A stretch of 5,914 nucleotides of DNA, taken from assembly GCA_937872125.1 (NCBI GenBank), contig CALMNY010000030.1:1-5914 (forward strand). Reading direction: 5' to 3'. This stretch comes from an uncultured Candidatus Competibacteraceae bacterium (GTDB lineage Bacteria; Pseudomonadota; Gammaproteobacteria; Competibacterales; Competibacteraceae). The notes below the pieces were generated by a model that did no database searches, was not told the origin of the DNA, and saw only the letters and a list, made by a program, of their open reading frames with translations. A program made the translations under genes and the position numbers. Each line of letters begins with the position of its first letter. Position 1 is the stretch's first letter. Shown piece after piece: positions 4,431-5,914 of this stretch.

Positions 4431-5908
4431 TCGCCCATCTGCCCGCGCTTCAGGTCGTCATTCCCCTTATTTCAGCGCCGCTGTGCGCGCTGTTGCCCGC
4501 CGGCCGCACGGTCTGGCTGGCGGCCATGACGGCGAGCTGGCTGGCGTTTCTCATGGCCGCCCTGCTGCTGAACCAGGTGCTGGCGCATGGCCCGATTTCC
4601 TATCTGATGGGAAGCTGGCCCGTGCCCTGGGGCATCGAATACCGGGTGGACGCGCTCAACGCCTACATGCTGCTGATCGTGGCGGGGATCGGGGCCATCG
4701 TCATGACCTTCGGGCGGGTGATTGTCGAGAACCGTATCCGCCTGCCTGTCAACAAGCAGCCCTGGTTTTACACGGCGTACCTGCTGTGTCTGACCGGCCT
4801 GCTGGGGATCACGATTACCGGCGACGCCTTCAACGTCTTCGTATTCCTGGAAATCTCGTCGCTGTCGAGCTACGTGTTGATCAGCATCGGCCGCGACCGC
4901 CGCGCGCTGACCGCCGCCTATCAGTACCTGATCATGGGCACGATCGGCGCCACGTTCATTTTGATCGGCATCGGCCTGCTGTACGTGATGACCGGCACCT
5001 TGAACATGGGGGATCTGGCCGCCCGCATCCCGGCGGTGGCCGACACCCGCACCGTGCGCGCCGCGTTCGCCTTTCTGACCATCGGCGTCAGCCTCAAGCT
5101 GGCGCTGTTTCCGCTCCACCTCTGGCTGCCCAACGCCTACGCCTACGCGCCCTCGGTGGTAACGGCCTTCCTGGCGGCCACCGCCACCAAGGTAGCGGTC
5201 TACGTGCTGCTGCGCTTCTTCTTCACCATTTTCGGGGCCAAATTCTCGTTTGAAGCCATGCAGTTGGATAAGGTCCTGCTGCCGCTGGCCCTGGTGGGGA
5301 TTTTCAGCGCGTCCTTGGTGGCGATTTTCCAGACCAACGTCAAGCGAATGCTGGCCTATTCCAGCGTCGCCCAGATCGGCTACATGATCCTGGGCATCAG
5401 CCTGGTGTCGGTGACCGGCCTGACCGCCGGTATCAGCCATCTGTTCAACCACGCCTTGATGAAGGGCGCGCTGTTCATGGCGCTCGGCTGCATATCGTTC
5501 CGGGTCGGGGCCGCCGAACTGGACCGCATGGCGGGGGTGGGTCGGGCCATGCCCTGGACCATGGGCGCGTTCGTGATCGGGGGCCTGAGCCTGATCGGGG
5601 TGCCGCTGACGGCGGGTTTCGTCAGCAAGTGGTATCTGATCGTGGGCGCGCTGGAAAAGGGCTGGTGGCCGGTAGCGGTGCTGGTGCTCGTCACTTCGCT
5701 GCTGGCGGTGATCTACATCTGGCGGGTGGTGGAAGTGGCCTACTTCAAGCCGGCGCCGGAAGGGCGGGTCGTGCGCGAAGCGCCGCTGGCACTGCTGGTT
5801 CCCACCTGGGCGCTGGCCCTGGCCAATCTCTATTTCGGGCTGGATACCTCGCTGAACGCAGGGGTGGCCCGGCTGGCGGCGCAGAGTTTGCTGGGGGTCA
5901 GCCAGTGA
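4427..5908 (+). CDS. mrpD: Mrp-type antiporter subunit MrpD (MnhD, NuoN/NuoM-like proton channel)
   Basis: The product is 493 aa, the normal MrpD length, with about 14 predicted membrane helices. It is one of the antiporter-like channel subunits homologous to complex I NuoL/M/N and equivalent to MbhH. Key membrane residues are present: E142 in VFLEISSLSSY, K224 in SLKLALFPLHLWLPNAYAYA, the KRMLAYSSVAQIGY broken-helix motif (306-319), H338/H342 near HLFNHALMKG, and K401 in GFVSKWYL. E142 and K224 align with the Glu/Lys pair (E137 and K219) essential in Bacillus MrpD. The frame stays open upstream to 4121, but that extension overlaps mrpC and is not MrpD-like. GTG 4427, overlapping the mrpC stop as GTGA, gives the expected N-terminus. 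The stop overlaps the next gene in the same way. Confidence 0.94.
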   Translation: MIAHLPALQVVIPLISAPLCALLPAGRTVWLAAMTASWLAFLMAALLLNQVLAHGPISYLMGSWPVPWGIEYRVDALNAYMLLIVAGIGAIVMTFGRVIVENRIRLPVNKQPWFYTAYLLCLTGLLGITITGDAFNVFVFLEISSLSSYVLISIGRDRRALTAAYQYLIMGTIGATFILIGIGLLYVMTGTLNMGDLAARIPAVADTRTVRAAFAFLTIGVSLKLALFPLHLWLPNAYAYAPSVVTAFLAATATKVAVYVLLRFFFTIFGAKFSFEAMQLDKVLLPLALVGIFSASLVAIFQTNVKRMLAYSSVAQIGYMILGISLVSVTGLTAGISHLFNHALMKGALFMALGCISFRVGAAELDRMAGVGRAMPWTMGAFVIGGLSLIGVPLTAGFVSKWYLIVGALEKGWWPVAVLVLVTSLLAVIYIWRVVEVAYFKPAPEGRVVREAPLALLVPTWALALANLYFGLDTSLNAGVARLAAQSLLGVSQ

Positions 5909-5914
5909 AAAAGC
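5905..5914 (+). CDS. Start of a further operon gene, cut by the window edge
   Basis: GTG AAA AAG begins at 5905 and overlaps the mrpD stop as GTGA, the same junction type as mrpC/mrpD. A G-rich stretch (5893-5897) lies seven bases upstream. Only three codons (Met-Lys-Lys) are visible, so the product cannot be identified. By context a second MrpD- or ND5-like subunit, which this operon otherwise lacks, is a reasonable expectation. Confidence 0.4.

Noticed and set aside
4472..5452. Minus-strand open frame of 326 codons opposite mrpD
   Set aside because: Its Gln/His/Arg/Asp-rich composition is the mirror of hydrophobic membrane-protein codons; there is no domain or ribosome site.

Overview
This is a high-GC proteobacterial window with dense, overlapping genes and good Shine-Dalgarno sites. 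The protein sequences look gammaproteobacterial (a Competibacter-like or related lineage is my guess; nothing here proves the genus). It holds two divergent blocks separated by a 398-base intergenic region (1555-1952).

Left block, minus strand: a complete glycoside hydrolase family 57 (GH57) protein (223-1554) with its catalytic motifs intact and an unusual acidic Ala/Pro/Thr tail. After it comes the first 32 codons of an unrecognised protein that runs off the left edge (1-97). The gap between them carries two hairpins. One is a nearly perfect 14-bp-arm palindrome of the kind found as dispersed repeats in some bacteria; it is followed on the minus strand by five T, so it may also terminate GH57 transcription.

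Right block, plus strand: an operon for a Mrp-type (multi-subunit) cation/proton antiporter. The order is mrpE, mrpF, mrpG, a stand-alone MbhD/MbhE-like protein (equivalent to the C-terminal part of MrpA), mrpB, mrpC and mrpD, then the first codons of another gene at the right edge. Almost every junction overlaps by 1, 4 or 13 bases, which suggests translational coupling. The exception is a 49-base gap between mrpB and mrpC filled with a heptamer repeat. The gene order matches the antiporter half of archaeal membrane-bound hydrogenase (MbhA to MbhH) rather than the classical mrpABCDEFG order. The large ND5-like half of MrpA is absent and must be supplied from elsewhere, possibly by the next gene downstream.

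The most notable details are the missing canonical start codon of the MbhD/E-like gene, where a Shine-Dalgarno points to an ATC; the Mbh-like arrangement itself; the heptamer array whose last unit contains the mrpC start codon; and the dispersed palindrome behind the GH57 gene. I see no CRISPR array, RNA gene, insertion sequence or clearly new system.
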